Shown: positions 40,851 through 50,222, counted from the first letter of the stretch. The stretch is DNA of 64,000 nt from Alcaligenaceae bacterium (GCA_030538235.1 JAUNUJ010000003.1:62001-126000); one strand, 5' to 3'. Numbers and translations: made by a program. The notes: generated by a model from the letters alone, not told the origin.

Positions 40851-40881
40851 AGGGTTAATACTGATGAGCAGTTTTAACCCT
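40851..40881 (-). terminator. Terminator after hemL
   Basis: An 8-bp AGGGTTAA/TTAACCCT stem (40851-40858 with 40874-40881) continues past one mismatch into a 4-bp ACTG/CAGT stem with a 5-nt loop. On the minus strand a T run comes about 6 nt after the stem. Confidence 0.6.
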
Positions 40882-40894
40882 GTAGACACTAAAA

Positions 40895-42175
40895 TCAGGC
40901 TAATTGCTGAAAGCTCGCGCGAGCCGCTTTAATCGTTTCTTCGATCACATCATCGCTGTGAGCAGCAGAAATAAAGCCGGCTTCAAAACCTGATGGCGCC
41001 AAGTGTACGCCGTTATCCAGCATGTGGTGGAAGAATTTATTAAAGGCCTCTAAGTCGCTAGTGGATACTTCAGCAAAATTCGTCGGTACTTTGTCAGTAA
41101 AGTAAATACCGAACATACCGCCGACTGAGTCTGCACTAAAGGCGACCCCGGCTTTTTTCGCTTCGTCGATTAAGCCATTAATCATCTTTTGTAACTGGGC
41201 ACTGAGTTGCTCGTAAAAACCGTCGCGGGTGATTATTTCCAAGGTTTTTAAGCCTGCGGCGACGGAGACCGGGTTGCCCGAAAGGGTGCCGGCCTGATAA
41301 ACGCTGCCAAGCGGGGCAATATGTTCCATGATATCGGCGCGACCGCCAAAAGCGCCTACCGGCATACCGCCGCCAATCACTTTACCCAACGTGGTGAGGT
41401 CAGGTGTAATGCCACTAATGCCTTGAACGCCTTTAGGGCCGGCACGGAAACCGGTCATTACTTCATCAAAAATCAACAAGGCACCATACTCATCACAGAG
41501 CGTACGCAAGCCCTCAAGGAAGCCGGGTTGCGCTTTGATTAGGTTCATATTGCCGGCATAAGGTTCAACAATAATACAAGCGATGTCTTTAGGATGCGAT
41601 TCAAACGCCGCACGCACAGAGTCTAAATTATTAAATTCCAGTACCAAGGTGTGTTGGACAAATTCTTCGGGTACGCCGGCTGAAGATGGGTTACCGAAAG
41701 TCAATAAACCGGAGCCCGCTTTAACCAGTAAGCTGTCTGAGTGACCGTGATAGCAGCCCTCGAATTTGATGATTTTATTACGATTAGTGGCGCCGCGAGC
41801 TAAACGAATAGCACTCATCGTTGCTTCTGTACCCGAGCTAACTAAACGGACTTTTTCAATGCTTGGTAACAGTTGGGTGATTTTCTCAGCAAGTAAAATC
41901 TCCGCTTCAGTCGGTGCACCATAAGAGAGACCGCGCGCCGCCGCTTTTTGTACTGCCTCTACGACCTCGGGATGAGCATGACCGACAATTGCCGGACCCC
42001 ATGAGCCCAAATAATCAATGTAGCGAGTACCCTCTGCATCCCAGATATAGGGGCCATCAGCCTTAGCGATAAAGCGCGGGGTGCCACCGACAGATTTAAA
42101 AGCACGCACTGGAGAATTGACGCCACCCGGAATAGTTAAGCAGGCGCGATCAAATAAAGCTTGATTGGTTGTCAT
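40895..42175 (-). CDS. hemL: Glutamate-1-semialdehyde 2,1-aminomutase
   Basis: HemL makes 5-aminolevulinate for tetrapyrroles by the C5 route. The 426 residues equal the E. coli length. It has [12 protein letters not shown] near residue 15, [16 protein letters not shown] near 112, [11 protein letters not shown] near 234, and the PLP lysine K265 in [17 protein letters not shown]. It is 27 bp behind thiE and probably cotranscribed with it. Confidence 0.98.
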   Translation of the reverse strand: MTTNQALFDRACLTIPGGVNSPVRAFKSVGGTPRFIAKADGPYIWDAEGTRYIDYLGSWGPAIVGHAHPEVVEAVQKAAARGLSYGAPTEAEILLAEKITQLLPSIEKVRLVSSGTEATMSAIRLARGATNRNKIIKFEGCYHGHSDSLLVKAGSGLLTFGNPSSAGVPEEFVQHTLVLEFNNLDSVRAAFESHPKDIACIIVEPYAGNMNLIKAQPGFLEGLRTLCDEYGALLIFDEVMTGFRAGPKGVQGISGITPDLTTLGKVIGGGMPVGAFGGRADIMEHIAPLGSVYQAGTLSGNPVSVAAGLKTLEIITRDGFYEQLSAQLQKMINGLIDEAKKAGVAFSADSVGGMFGIYFTDKVPTNFAEVSTSDLEAFNKFFHHMLDNGVHLAPSGFEAGFISAAHSDDVIEETIKAARASFQQLA

Positions 42176-42202
42176 GAAAATGCCTATATTAGTAGTTTAA
42201 AT

Positions 42203-42868
42203 TTAAAATAAATTACTGAGATATTGGGCGGTGCCCTTAATATCTTCAGATTCGAATAATCCGCTAATGACAGCGATGCTATCAGCGCCGGCTTCGATGA
42301 CTGTGCGGGCATTGTGCAAATCAATGCCGCCAATGCCGACTAGTGCCGGGCGCCGGCTCTCTGTTAAATTGAGTTCTTGCATATATGCTTTGGTTTCAGC
42401 AAATAAAGTGAGCGGGGCAGTGACGGCTTCGGGTTTGACTTGAGATGCAAAAAGCGCCCCAAAAGCCAAGTAGTCGACGCCCTCGGCTATCGCTTGCTGA
42501 GCCAGTTCAATCTCATTGTAGCAACTTACACCAATTAATAAATTCTGTCCCTGAGCCTCACAGGCTTTCCGTATCTCTGCTACCGAGCCGTCATCGCGGC
42601 CGATGTGGACCCCATCGGCACCACAATCCAGTGCAAACTCGACTGAGTCATTAATAAAAAATTGACAATGATATTGGTGGCAAATTGCTTTGGCTTCCAA
42701 TGCTAGAGGCAACACCTCGATGGCGCTACGTTTTTTTTGACGCCACTGTAAGACCTGCATGCCACCTTCGCAGGCTTCTTTGATGGCGGTCAGGAGTCGT
42801 GTGCGGTCCTCCCACTCGGGAGTGATACCATAGAGGCCTCTAGCAAAGCTAATATTGAATTGAGTCAT
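42203..42868 (-). CDS. thiE: Thiamine phosphate synthase
   Basis: ThiE joins HMP diphosphate and thiazole phosphate. The 221-residue TIM barrel shows LYGITPEW, VLQWRQKK (pyrophosphate-site QxR-K pattern), FFINDSVEFALDCGADGVHIGRDD, IGVSCYNEIELAQQA, DYLAFGALFAS and VGIGGI in the expected order. It is more complete at its active site than the ThiE-like half of the Nudix fusion at 27571-28539. It heads the leftward thiE-hemL unit and is divergent from the rubredoxin gene. Confidence 0.95.
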   Translation of the reverse strand: MTQFNISFARGLYGITPEWEDRTRLLTAIKEACEGGMQVLQWRQKKRSAIEVLPLALEAKAICHQYHCQFFINDSVEFALDCGADGVHIGRDDGSVAEIRKACEAQGQNLLIGVSCYNEIELAQQAIAEGVDYLAFGALFASQVKPEAVTAPLTLFAETKAYMQELNLTESRRPALVGIGGIDLHNARTVIEAGADSIAVISGLFESEDIKGTAQYLSNLF

Positions 42869-42990
42869 GGCGGGTCGTTGGAAAAAATTTCACCTGAACG
42901 TATTCATAGTGTAGGGATAGTTTAGGATGATAACAGTACAATGAGACCTTATCGGCTTATATATGTTAATTGATTATTACTTTTTTATAG

Positions 42991-43155
42991 ATGAAAACTT
43001 GGATGTGTTTGGTTTGTGGTTGGGTGTATGATGAAGCAGCAGGGGCACCTGAAGAGGGCATAGCACCCGGTACAGCTTGGGAGGATATTCCCGATGACTG
43101 GATTTGCCCTGAGTGCGCAGCGCGCAAGGTAGATTTTGAGATGGTAGAAGTGTAA
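42991..43155 (+). CDS. Rubredoxin
   Basis: A 54-residue frame begins at the ATG at 42991. It has both metal knuckles, C6-x2-C9-G (MCLVCGWVY) and C39-x2-C42 ([10 protein letters not shown]), and the acidic [12 protein letters not shown] loop, so it binds one iron as a small electron carrier. It heads a tightly packed rightward set; yqgE starts 3 bp later. It lies opposite thiE-hemL, a common place for rubredoxin in Burkholderiales. Its redox partner is not visible here. Confidence 0.96.
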   Translation: MKTWMCLVCGWVYDEAAGAPEEGIAPGTAWEDIPDDWICPECAARKVDFEMVEV

Positions 43156-43158
43156 ATT

Positions 43159-43782
43159 ATGACACAAGAAAAGCAAAACTCGTTAGCCTCAGATCAAGGC
43201 TTTGACAGCTTTAATGATTTCAGTGGCCATTTTCTGTTGGCCATGCCCGGGGTCGATTCAGGTGTCTTCAATGGCAGTCTGATTTATTTATTCGAGCATT
43301 CGCCCGAGGGCGCCGGTGGTGTCATTATTAATCGCGCCACAGATATTGAGCTCAGTGATTTAGTTGAGCGTTTTGAAATAGCAATGCCTGAGGATCTACC
43401 GGAGCAAGTGGTCTTTTTTGGAGGGCCGGTGCAGCCTATGCGTGGGTTTGTCCTGCATCCTAAAATGCATTATGGTGAAGAGACTGTGATTGCTGAGTCT
43501 GAGAATGCGCTCACCCCGGAGTTGTTGGTCATCAGTAATTCCCGTGAGGTACTGGAGGACTATGTACAGGGTAAAGGTCCCGAACAGGCTTTTATCTGCT
43601 TTGGCTATGCCGGTTGGGGCGAGGGTCAACTAGAAGATGAACTAAAAGAAAATGTCTGGTTAACTATCCCTGCCGATCATGATTTGATCTTTAAGCACCC
43701 GATTCACGATCGTTATAATGCCGCCTTAGCCATTTTAGGTATTGAGTTTAGTAGTTTATCCTCACAAGTCGGTCATGCATAA
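43159..43782 (+). CDS. yqgE: YqgE/AlgH family protein (DUF179)
   Basis: The 207-residue product has the family start GHFLLAMPGVDSGVFNGSLIYLFEHSPEGAGGVIINR and the GPVQPMRGFVLH and CFGYAGWGEGQLEDEL segments. The function is unknown; it was once linked to alginate regulation in Pseudomonas. Its almost fixed position before ruvX suggests a link to that gene. It starts 3 bp after the rubredoxin stop and ends 7 bp before ruvX. Confidence 0.95.
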   Translation: MTQEKQNSLASDQGFDSFNDFSGHFLLAMPGVDSGVFNGSLIYLFEHSPEGAGGVIINRATDIELSDLVERFEIAMPEDLPEQVVFFGGPVQPMRGFVLHPKMHYGEETVIAESENALTPELLVISNSREVLEDYVQGKGPEQAFICFGYAGWGEGQLEDELKENVWLTIPADHDLIFKHPIHDRYNAALAILGIEFSSLSSQVGHA

Positions 43783-43789
43783 ATAAATC

Positions 43790-44224
43790 ATGTCTGAAAT
43801 ACGTTATTTGGCATTTGATTTTGGATTAAAAAAAATAGGGGTCGCCATTGGTGATTCTTTGCTGAGACATGCGCGTCCCCTGAGTATTATCAAAGCCGAA
43901 ACCAGGCAGCAGCGTTTTAGTCAAATCGAAGCCTTATTGTCCGAGTGGCAACCGGATCAAGTGATTGTCGGTTTGCCACTGACTCTAGATGGCAAAGAGC
44001 AGGAGGCTTCGGTTCGTGCTCGTCGTTTTGCGAATCAATTGCATGGTCGTTATGGGCTGGAAGTGACTCTGGTCGAAGAGCAAAACTCCAGTATGGAGGC
44101 GCAGGATCTAATACGCCAGTTTAAGCAGTTCGATGCTAAACAGGCTCGTCGTTTCGCCGATGACGATGACTCTGTGGCCGCCGCAGTGATCTTACAGCGT
44201 CATTTAGATTCCTTAGCTTCTTAA
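43790..44224 (+). CDS. ruvX: RuvX/YqgF Holliday junction resolvase-like nuclease
   Basis: The 144-residue RNase H-fold protein has AFDFGLKKIGVAIGDS with the first catalytic Asp, IVGLPLTLDGKEQEASVRARRFA, VEEQNSSMEAQ with a catalytic Glu and DDDDSVAAAVILQ with the last Asp. It is thought to act on 16S pre-rRNA 5' ends or on Holliday junctions. It lies between yqgE and pyrR in a probable operon. Confidence 0.95.
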   Translation: MSEIRYLAFDFGLKKIGVAIGDSLLRHARPLSIIKAETRQQRFSQIEALLSEWQPDQVIVGLPLTLDGKEQEASVRARRFANQLHGRYGLEVTLVEEQNSSMEAQDLIRQFKQFDAKQARRFADDDDSVAAAVILQRHLDSLAS

Positions 44225-44272
44225 GTGCTAAAATATCGGGTTAAATAGAGATCATTTAACTCAGGAATTATC

Positions 44273-44839
44273 ATGCAAATTGAATCCCCTAAACAGCAGC
44301 AACAGCAACAGCAGCGAAGTTTGGATGAGCTACCCATGGCTGAGGAGTTGTATCAGCGCCTAAAAACCGGTGTTGCTGAGTTAATCGCCAAATATTCCGC
44401 AAGCGATGTGCATCTGGTCGGTATTTATTCAGGCGGTGCTTGGTTGGCTGAGCGTCTCAAAAAGGATCTGGCTATAGCCACCGACAATGCCCTGTTAAAC
44501 ACCAGTCTGTATCGTGATGATTTCCGTAAGATTGGTTTGCACTCTCAAAAAATGCCCAGTTCAGTGCCCTTTGATGTCAGTAACAAGCATCTGATTTTGG
44601 TCGATGATATTTTATATACCGGTCGCAGCGTCAGGGCAGCGATGAATGAGTTATTTGATATTGGACGTCCGGCTTCCATTGCGTTGGCGGTCCTGATCGA
44701 TAGAGGCGGGCGCGAGTTGCCGGTGCAGCCGGATGTGGTTGGTGAGGTCTTCACTTTGCCGAATACACAGCGCTTTGTGCTCTCTCAAAATGAAGAACAT
44801 GTGTTTGATATTGCTCTAAAAGAGGTTGAAAATGTCTAA
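44273..44839 (+). CDS. pyrR: Pyrimidine operon regulator PyrR / uracil phosphoribosyltransferase family
   Basis: The 188-residue PRTase-fold protein has the PRPP loop [18 protein letters not shown] near residue 103 and the IYSGGAWLA and [15 protein letters not shown] segments. In Bacillus PyrR binds RNA to attenuate pyr operons and also makes UMP from uracil; in betaproteobacteria the regulatory role is less clear. A run of seven glutamines (Q8-Q14) precedes the conserved core and is unusual. The pyrB start lies inside its last codons (8-bp overlap). I saw no terminator/antiterminator leader before it. Confidence 0.93.
   Translation: MQIESPKQQQQQQQRSLDELPMAEELYQRLKTGVAELIAKYSASDVHLVGIYSGGAWLAERLKKDLAIATDNALLNTSLYRDDFRKIGLHSQKMPSSVPFDVSNKHLILVDDILYTGRSVRAAMNELFDIGRPASIALAVLIDRGGRELPVQPDVVGEVFTLPNTQRFVLSQNEEHVFDIALKEVENV
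44294..44314 (+). repeat. CAG/CAA repeat coding seven glutamines in pyrR
   Basis: Seven consecutive Gln codons (mixed CAG and CAA) at the start of pyrR. A triplet tract like this could slip and vary in length without breaking the frame. Confidence 0.9.
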
Positions 44840-45785
44840 TCCTCAACTAAATAAGCATGGTGAAATGATTCACCTGCTAAGTACCGAGGGCTTGCCATAC
44901 GATGTGATTACTCATATCCTCGATACGGCCGAGACCTTTGTGCCATTAGCAGAGCGTGAGGTCAAAAAAGTCCCCATCTTACGTGGTAAGAGCGTTTTTA
45001 ATCTCTTTTTTGAGAATTCTACGCGCACTCGCACGACCTTTGAGATTGCTGCAAAGCGTCTGTCGGCCGATGTGTTCAATCTAAATATTAATGTTTCATC
45101 CGCTTCAAAGGGTGAGTCGCTATTAGATACGATTGCCAATCTGACGGCGATGCAAGCGGATATTTTTGTGGTACGTCACCAAGCTAGCGGTGCCCCTTAT
45201 CTCATTGCCCAACATGTGGCGCCGCATATTCATGTGGTCAATGCCGGTGATGGTCGTCATGCGCATCCAACACAGGCCTTATTGGATATGTACACTATCC
45301 GTCACTTTAAAAAGGATTTTAGTAATTTGACCGTGGCGATAGTCGGTGATGTGGTGCACTCGCGGGTCGCCCGCTCTAATATCCATGCGTTAAGTATTCT
45401 CGGTGTTCCGGAGATTCGCGTGATTGGTCCGCAGACCTTAATACCCGGCGATCTATCGCATATGGGGGTGCATGTTTATCATGATATGAACGAGGGTTTG
45501 CGTGGGGTTGATGTGGTGATTATGTTGCGCATTCAAAATGAGCGGATGAGCGGCGCCTTTTTGCCTTCATCGCACGAGTATTTTAAAAACTATGGTCTAA
45601 CCATGGAAAAACTGGCCTTAGCCAAAGATGATGCCATTGTGATGCACCCGGGACCGATGAACCGTGGGGTGGAAATTGCCACGGATGTCGCCGATTCACC
45701 GCAAGCGGTGATTCTCGATCAAGTCACATTCGGTATTGCCGTACGCATGGCAGTCATGAGTATTGTTGCAGGAGCATCTGAATAA
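44832..45785 (+). CDS. pyrB: Aspartate carbamoyltransferase catalytic subunit
   Basis: PyrB joins carbamoyl phosphate and aspartate in pyrimidine synthesis. I start at the ATG at 44832, which has AGAGG 6 nt upstream. The TTG at 44826 would add two residues. The 317-residue protein has the carbamoyl phosphate motif [16 protein letters not shown] (about residue 57), [28 protein letters not shown] and [12 protein letters not shown]. It overlaps pyrR by 8 bp and pyrC' by 1 bp (TAATG). This arrangement is that of the large Pseudomonas-type ATCase, in which a PyrC-like partner is needed for assembly. Confidence 0.96.
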   Translation: MSNPQLNKHGEMIHLLSTEGLPYDVITHILDTAETFVPLAEREVKKVPILRGKSVFNLFFENSTRTRTTFEIAAKRLSADVFNLNINVSSASKGESLLDTIANLTAMQADIFVVRHQASGAPYLIAQHVAPHIHVVNAGDGRHAHPTQALLDMYTIRHFKKDFSNLTVAIVGDVVHSRVARSNIHALSILGVPEIRVIGPQTLIPGDLSHMGVHVYHDMNEGLRGVDVVIMLRIQNERMSGAFLPSSHEYFKNYGLTMEKLALAKDDAIVMHPGPMNRGVEIATDVADSPQAVILDQVTFGIAVRMAVMSIVAGASE

Positions 45786-47077
45786 TGAACATCCTAATCA
45801 AAAACGGTCGTCTACTCGATCCAAAAAATAAATTAGATGCTGTGCATGATATTGCCATTGCCGGACAACGCATTGTTGCGATTGACCCCGAGAGTTTCGA
45901 CGCTGATCGTGTTATCGATGCCAGTGGTTTAGCGGTCATTCCAGGTTTAGTGGACTTATCGGTGCGTTTGCGTGAGCCGGGCTATGAACACCGCGACACC
46001 TTGGAAAATGAATTAATGGCCGCCTTGTCCGGTGGGGTGACTCGTTTGGTGTTGCCACCAGATACTGATCCCACCTTGGATGAGCCGGGTCTGGTCGAGA
46101 TGCTCAAACATCGCGCCCGTGCCCTCAATCAGACCTATGTCTACCCGCTGGGAGCGATGACCGACGATTTAGATGGCGAGCAGATTACTGAGATGGTCGA
46201 ATTAACGCGCGCTGGTTGCGTCGCTTTTTCGCAGGCTAATCGTCCCTTGCCTGAGCTAGGTACGCTTAAACAATGTATGCAATACGCTCAGAGCTTTAAC
46301 TACAGTCTGTGGCTCCGCCCACATGAGCGTAGTTTAAGTGGTAATGGTGTGGCGGCGAGTGGAGAAGTGGCTTCACGTATGGGTCTAGCCGGTATTCCGG
46401 TGCAGAGTGAGACCATTGCCCTACATGCTTTATTTGAATTGCAGCGGAGCATTGGCGTGCGTTTGCACCTATGCCGACTTTCCAGTGCTCAAGGTATTGA
46501 GTTAGTACGTCAAGCCAAAGCCGAGGGGCTACCGGTCACGTGTGATGTATCGATTAACCATGTGCATCTGAGTGATGTTGATATTGGCTATTTTGATAGT
46601 AATTACCGGCTCGATCCGCCATTGCGTGGTCAACGTGACCGCGATGCGATTACTCGTGGTTTGCTTGACGGGACCATCGATGCGATTTGTTCTGATCATA
46701 TTCCGCTAGATGATGAGGACAAATTAGTGCCATTTGCCGAGGCCATCCCCGGTGCCTCCGGTGTGGAATTACTATTTTCACTAGTTTATAAATGGGCCAA
46801 AGAAAATGACATTCCTCTGTTGGATGCTCTGACTAAGGTCACGTGTGAACCGGTCTCTATCTTACAACATGCGGCCCCTGCCTTCTCTTCTTGTGGTCAA
46901 CTTTCTGTTGGGTCGCCGGCAGATATTGCCTTGGTCGATTTAGAGGAGTATTGGACAGTTAATCGTGAGAATTTGCTGAGCCAGAGTGTGCATACGCCAT
47001 TTATTAACTATCAAGTGCCTGGGCGTGTGAAGCTAACCATCGTCAGTGGTCGCGTGATGTGGGAGGAAGAGGAGTGA
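45785..47077 (+). CDS. pyrC': Dihydroorotase homologue, probably non-catalytic PyrC'
   Basis: The 430-residue protein belongs to the amidohydrolase family of class I dihydroorotases (VIPGLVDL...LREPGYEHRDT, VTCDVSINHVHLSD, NYRLDPPLR, ICSDHIPLDDEDK). The HxH metal motif that normally precedes LREPG is replaced by S59-V60-R61. Without it the zinc centre is not expected to form. In Pseudomonas an inactive PyrC' encoded right behind pyrB holds the ATCase dodecamer together; the 1-bp overlap with pyrB here fits that role. The inference is that a separate active dihydroorotase exists elsewhere in the genome. plsC starts inside its stop region. Confidence 0.88.
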   Translation: MNILIKNGRLLDPKNKLDAVHDIAIAGQRIVAIDPESFDADRVIDASGLAVIPGLVDLSVRLREPGYEHRDTLENELMAALSGGVTRLVLPPDTDPTLDEPGLVEMLKHRARALNQTYVYPLGAMTDDLDGEQITEMVELTRAGCVAFSQANRPLPELGTLKQCMQYAQSFNYSLWLRPHERSLSGNGVAASGEVASRMGLAGIPVQSETIALHALFELQRSIGVRLHLCRLSSAQGIELVRQAKAEGLPVTCDVSINHVHLSDVDIGYFDSNYRLDPPLRGQRDRDAITRGLLDGTIDAICSDHIPLDDEDKLVPFAEAIPGASGVELLFSLVYKWAKENDIPLLDALTKVTCEPVSILQHAAPAFSSCGQLSVGSPADIALVDLEEYWTVNRENLLSQSVHTPFINYQVPGRVKLTIVSGRVMWEEEE

Positions 47078-47853
47078 TTCTAATCAGACTTCTACGCTTT
47101 GTTATTCGATTAGTTTTACTCATCTTTTTGATTATTGTCGGTCTTTTTCTGACCGGTTTGGTTTTCCCGCTGATCTCTCAGTCTCAACGTGAACGTATCG
47201 TCAAAGGCTGGTCGAGGCTCTTGATTATGGTCCTTGGGGTTAAGGTCAAGATCGAGGGGGCGCCGGTCCAGGACAGTGCGGTGATGCTGGTAGCTAATCA
47301 TGTGTCATGGATTGATATATTTATTCTCAATAGTTGTCGCACGACCTCTTTTGTGGCAAAAAAAGAGATCAAGGACTGGCCTATTGTCGGTCGTCTGGTG
47401 GCACAAGCCGGTACGATCTTTGTGGATCGTTCTAGCCGTACAGCCATGCGTGGTGTGAATAAGGAACTAGACGAACGCTACGCCAAGGGTATATGTACCG
47501 GGCTTTTTCCCGAGGGTACCACTTCTGACGGCCTCAGTGTAAAGAGTTTCTTTGGCGGTCTACTGGATGCGCCATTAAAAGCTAAAGTGCCAATTCAGCC
47601 GGTAGCTATTTTGTTTTACTTTAAGGGTGAACGAAGTGGATACCCATCTTTTATTGGTGATGAAACCCTAGTGCACAATATCTGGGTGCTATTGAGTAAT
47701 CCCGGGATTGCAGTGATCGTTCGATTTCTTGAGCCTCTGAATCAACTGGGCGTGGCCAGCGATTTAAATCGTGTTGAAGCAGCTAATCTGAGCTACGAAT
47801 TGATTAAGGCCGAGGTAGAGCGTGATGTGCTTACAGAGACACCGGTAGAGTAG
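47074..47853 (+). CDS. plsC: 1-acyl-sn-glycerol-3-phosphate acyltransferase
   Basis: PlsC acylates lysophosphatidic acid to phosphatidic acid at the inner membrane. I start at GTG 47074, overlapping the pyrC' stop by 4 bp (GTGA) and preceded by a strong GGGAGGAAGAGG ribosome site. The GTG at 47059 would translate that ribosome site. The 259-residue protein begins with a hydrophobic anchor (FVIRLVLLIFLIIVGLFLTGLVF). It has the NHVSWID (Hx4D) motif near residue 73 and FPEGTTSDG near 145. It is the last gene of the rubredoxin-to-plsC run. Confidence 0.93.
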   Translation: MILIRLLRFVIRLVLLIFLIIVGLFLTGLVFPLISQSQRERIVKGWSRLLIMVLGVKVKIEGAPVQDSAVMLVANHVSWIDIFILNSCRTTSFVAKKEIKDWPIVGRLVAQAGTIFVDRSSRTAMRGVNKELDERYAKGICTGLFPEGTTSDGLSVKSFFGGLLDAPLKAKVPIQPVAILFYFKGERSGYPSFIGDETLVHNIWVLLSNPGIAVIVRFLEPLNQLGVASDLNRVEAANLSYELIKAEVERDVLTETPVE

Positions 47854-48078
47854 AAGCTCTAAGCCTTTTTTTACTTTAGTTAGTCAGTGACCAAGGTTTA
47901 TTTTTAACTATGTTATTGACTAATTAAAGACTTTTCGGGGTTTGACTAATCCTGATACTATACCCACTCTGTAAGACAGAAATCGCTTTACTCAATGCTG
48001 CATACCTGGCCCTTGGACTCAGGCCTTCACCCAAATATCTGACTAATCATATCTGGACTTCCTAAGCGTGAGACGATG

Positions 48079-49038
48079 CTATTTCTTCATCGTCCAAATT
48101 CGAGACGATAGATTCTCAACGCTATCCTCAAAATAAGGGATTTGTATTAGCTTACGATCATTTAATCGTATGGCGGTCAGACGACCACCCCACACGCATC
48201 CCGTATCCAGAGCCAATAAATGAGGGCGAATTAAGAGGCCAAGTGTTGACCAGTGGCCGAAAATAATTGTAGTCTCTGCAGCTTTGCGCTCTGACAGTTC
48301 GAACCAAGGCAGCACCTTGACGCCATGGTACAAGGGATGCATTTGCGGAGCACCTTTGTAGGAAAAGTCCATGGCGCCGCTCAAGTAACACATGCGCATT
48401 CGAGTAAAAGAGTTGATGACTACACGGTGGCGCTTGCTGCCCTTAAAGGAATCGTCCCAGTAATTGGGTTCATTACCAAAAAGATTGCTGAGTTTTTGTC
48501 GCCAGTTATCGGACTTTAAAACCTTTGTGCTGACCTCTTCTGCTAACTCCATCGCTTTAGCTGCGGTCCAAGGCTTCATGACCCCAGCATGCACCATTAG
48601 ATGCTCGTAGTCATAGTGAGCTAGAGGACGCGTGCGTAACCATTCGATATAGTCGCTTCTGTTTTTGGATTTTAAAATCTCATTAATCGTGTCGGTAGGA
48701 TGCTCACGTCTAAAGCCGGCAGCGACTGCTAGGCAGTGGATATCATGGTTGCCGAGGATGGTAATCGCTCGATCCCCTAGATCCATGATGCGTTTCAGGG
48801 TTTTTAAAGAATCCTTGCCACGATTAATAATGTCTCCGGCAAACCAAAGTTTGCAATTCGGATCATTTCTGATTTCAGGATGATTTAATAAACTATCAAG
48901 CTGTTGATAGCAGCCTTGCACATCTCCAATAGCCCAGATATTAGGCATCACCGAAGGCGTTGAGTTAAATACGCTGTGAACCGTTGAGTCTGCTTTGACA
49001 AGATTTCTTTTAGGCGATTTCTTTGTTTTCTTAGACAT
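48079..49038 (-). CDS. apaH: Symmetrical bis(5'-nucleosyl)-tetraphosphatase ApaH
   Basis: This metallophosphatase splits Ap4A into two ADP and can decap Np4-capped RNA. The motifs AIGDVQGCYQQL, WFAGDIINRGKDSL, ILGNHDIHCLAVAAG, HAGV and IFGHWSTLG carry the metal ligands. From the ATG at 49038 it has 319 residues, overlapping the lptG stop by 8 bp; a TTG at 49071 is less likely. The first 30 residues are a lysine-rich extension, and the ATG at 48948 (MPNIWAIGD) would give 289 residues, closer to E. coli (282). None of the starts has a clear ribosome site. Confidence 0.85.
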   Translation of the reverse strand: MSKKTKKSPKRNLVKADSTVHSVFNSTPSVMPNIWAIGDVQGCYQQLDSLLNHPEIRNDPNCKLWFAGDIINRGKDSLKTLKRIMDLGDRAITILGNHDIHCLAVAAGFRREHPTDTINEILKSKNRSDYIEWLRTRPLAHYDYEHLMVHAGVMKPWTAAKAMELAEEVSTKVLKSDNWRQKLSNLFGNEPNYWDDSFKGSKRHRVVINSFTRMRMCYLSGAMDFSYKGAPQMHPLYHGVKVLPWFELSERKAAETTIIFGHWSTLGLLIRPHLLALDTGCVWGGRLTAIRLNDRKLIQIPYFEDSVENLSSRIWTMKK

Positions 49039-50182
49039 GAGCTTTGCTGTTTGGGCGATTCTTTCTTTCAATAAAATAAAGTGCTAGGGTTGCAATCACA
49101 AGGGCGAGCGTATTAGGCGCGAGTGCAGTTAACCAAGGCGGTAGGTTATTTAACATACCGACGTTAAGTGCTAATTGGTTGATCATAAAAAAGACCACAC
49201 CAATCAGGATGCCGCCAAAAATCTTGAGACCGGCACCGCCCTTGCGAGTTTGCATAAAACTGATCGGCGCAGCCAGTGTAATCATCACTAACAGCGTAAA
49301 GGGATAAACGCTTTTACGCCATAGTGCGACGATCTGCCTATTGGATTGTAGATGGTTTTCATCCAAGTATTGGATATAATCCAACAAACCGATAATCGAC
49401 ATGCGGTCCGGTTGTAATTCACTGGCCAGCAAGCGTTCCTGAGTCAAGCTGGTTTCCAGTATGTAGTTATCTAGCGTTGAGCGCTTGCTTAGGGCCTCCA
49501 TCGGGGCGTCAGGATCACTTAAGGCGGTTGCTAAATCAAACTCGGTGCGGATTAACTTGACCTGGCTTAGCTGTAGTTCCTTGTTTTGAAAACTGCCCTT
49601 GGCTGCATGAATTAATTCTTTGAACTTGCCCTCGGCATCAAAGTTATAAATGCGGATATTTTCTACATCAGTATCTGAACTGATGCGAGAAATATTGATC
49701 ACTCGCAGTTCACCGCTTTTTGCGGGTTCTCTAAACCAATAACCGCTATTCATACGAGCACCACTACTTTTACCCAGTAGTTGTAGATTTAATTGCCCGG
49801 TCTTGGACTCGGCATAGGGCGTAACCCCCTCAGACAGAATCAGCGCAAAAATCATAATCGGTATGGTAGCGATCCACAGCATACTGAGTAGATTGCGACT
49901 ACTGACCCCCGAGACGCGCAACACCACCAACTCATTACGCTGAGCCAAACCGGCTAGCGCAATAATGGATCCAATTAATAAGGCGATCGGGAGCAAATCA
50001 TACATACGCGTCGGTATTTGCATAATCTGCAGACCGAGCAAAGCACCAAAAGTAAAACGCTCGTTGATATTGTCGAGGTTTTCAATCATGTCAAAAAACA
50101 TGAATAAGCCAACCAATACGAGGGTGACTGCGATAGTGCTGCGGTAAATTTCGCTGGCGATATATCGACGAGCTGTTTTCAT
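49031..50182 (-). CDS. lptG: LPS export permease LptG
   Basis: LptG, with LptF and the LptB ATPase, extracts lipopolysaccharide from the inner membrane. The 383 residues show two N-terminal membrane helices, the TRMYDLLPIALLIGSIIALAGLAQRNELVVLRVSGVS coupling region, a periplasmic domain (about residues 125-285) and three more helices near the C-terminus (SVYPFTLLVMITLAAPISF, GGILIGVVFFMINQLAL, TLALVIATLALYFIERK). lptF, usually adjacent, is absent from the flanks; apaH follows with an overlap. Assignment as LptG rather than LptF rests on overall pattern. Confidence 0.88.
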   Translation of the reverse strand: MKTARRYIASEIYRSTIAVTLVLVGLFMFFDMIENLDNINERFTFGALLGLQIMQIPTRMYDLLPIALLIGSIIALAGLAQRNELVVLRVSGVSSRNLLSMLWIATIPIMIFALILSEGVTPYAESKTGQLNLQLLGKSSGARMNSGYWFREPAKSGELRVINISRISSDTDVENIRIYNFDAEGKFKELIHAAKGSFQNKELQLSQVKLIRTEFDLATALSDPDAPMEALSKRSTLDNYILETSLTQERLLASELQPDRMSIIGLLDYIQYLDENHLQSNRQIVALWRKSVYPFTLLVMITLAAPISFMQTRKGGAGLKIFGGILIGVVFFMINQLALNVGMLNNLPPWLTALAPNTLALVIATLALYFIERKNRPNSKAHV

Positions 50183-50222
50183 AGGATTAGTTTTCTAGGG
50201 GAAAATGCTATTTTAGCCCATT

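Noticed and set aside
47900..48070. Possible 6S or 4.5S RNA in the plsC-apaH gap
   Set aside because: No long closing stem and no match to the conserved 4.5S tetraloop or 6S bubble that I could recognise.
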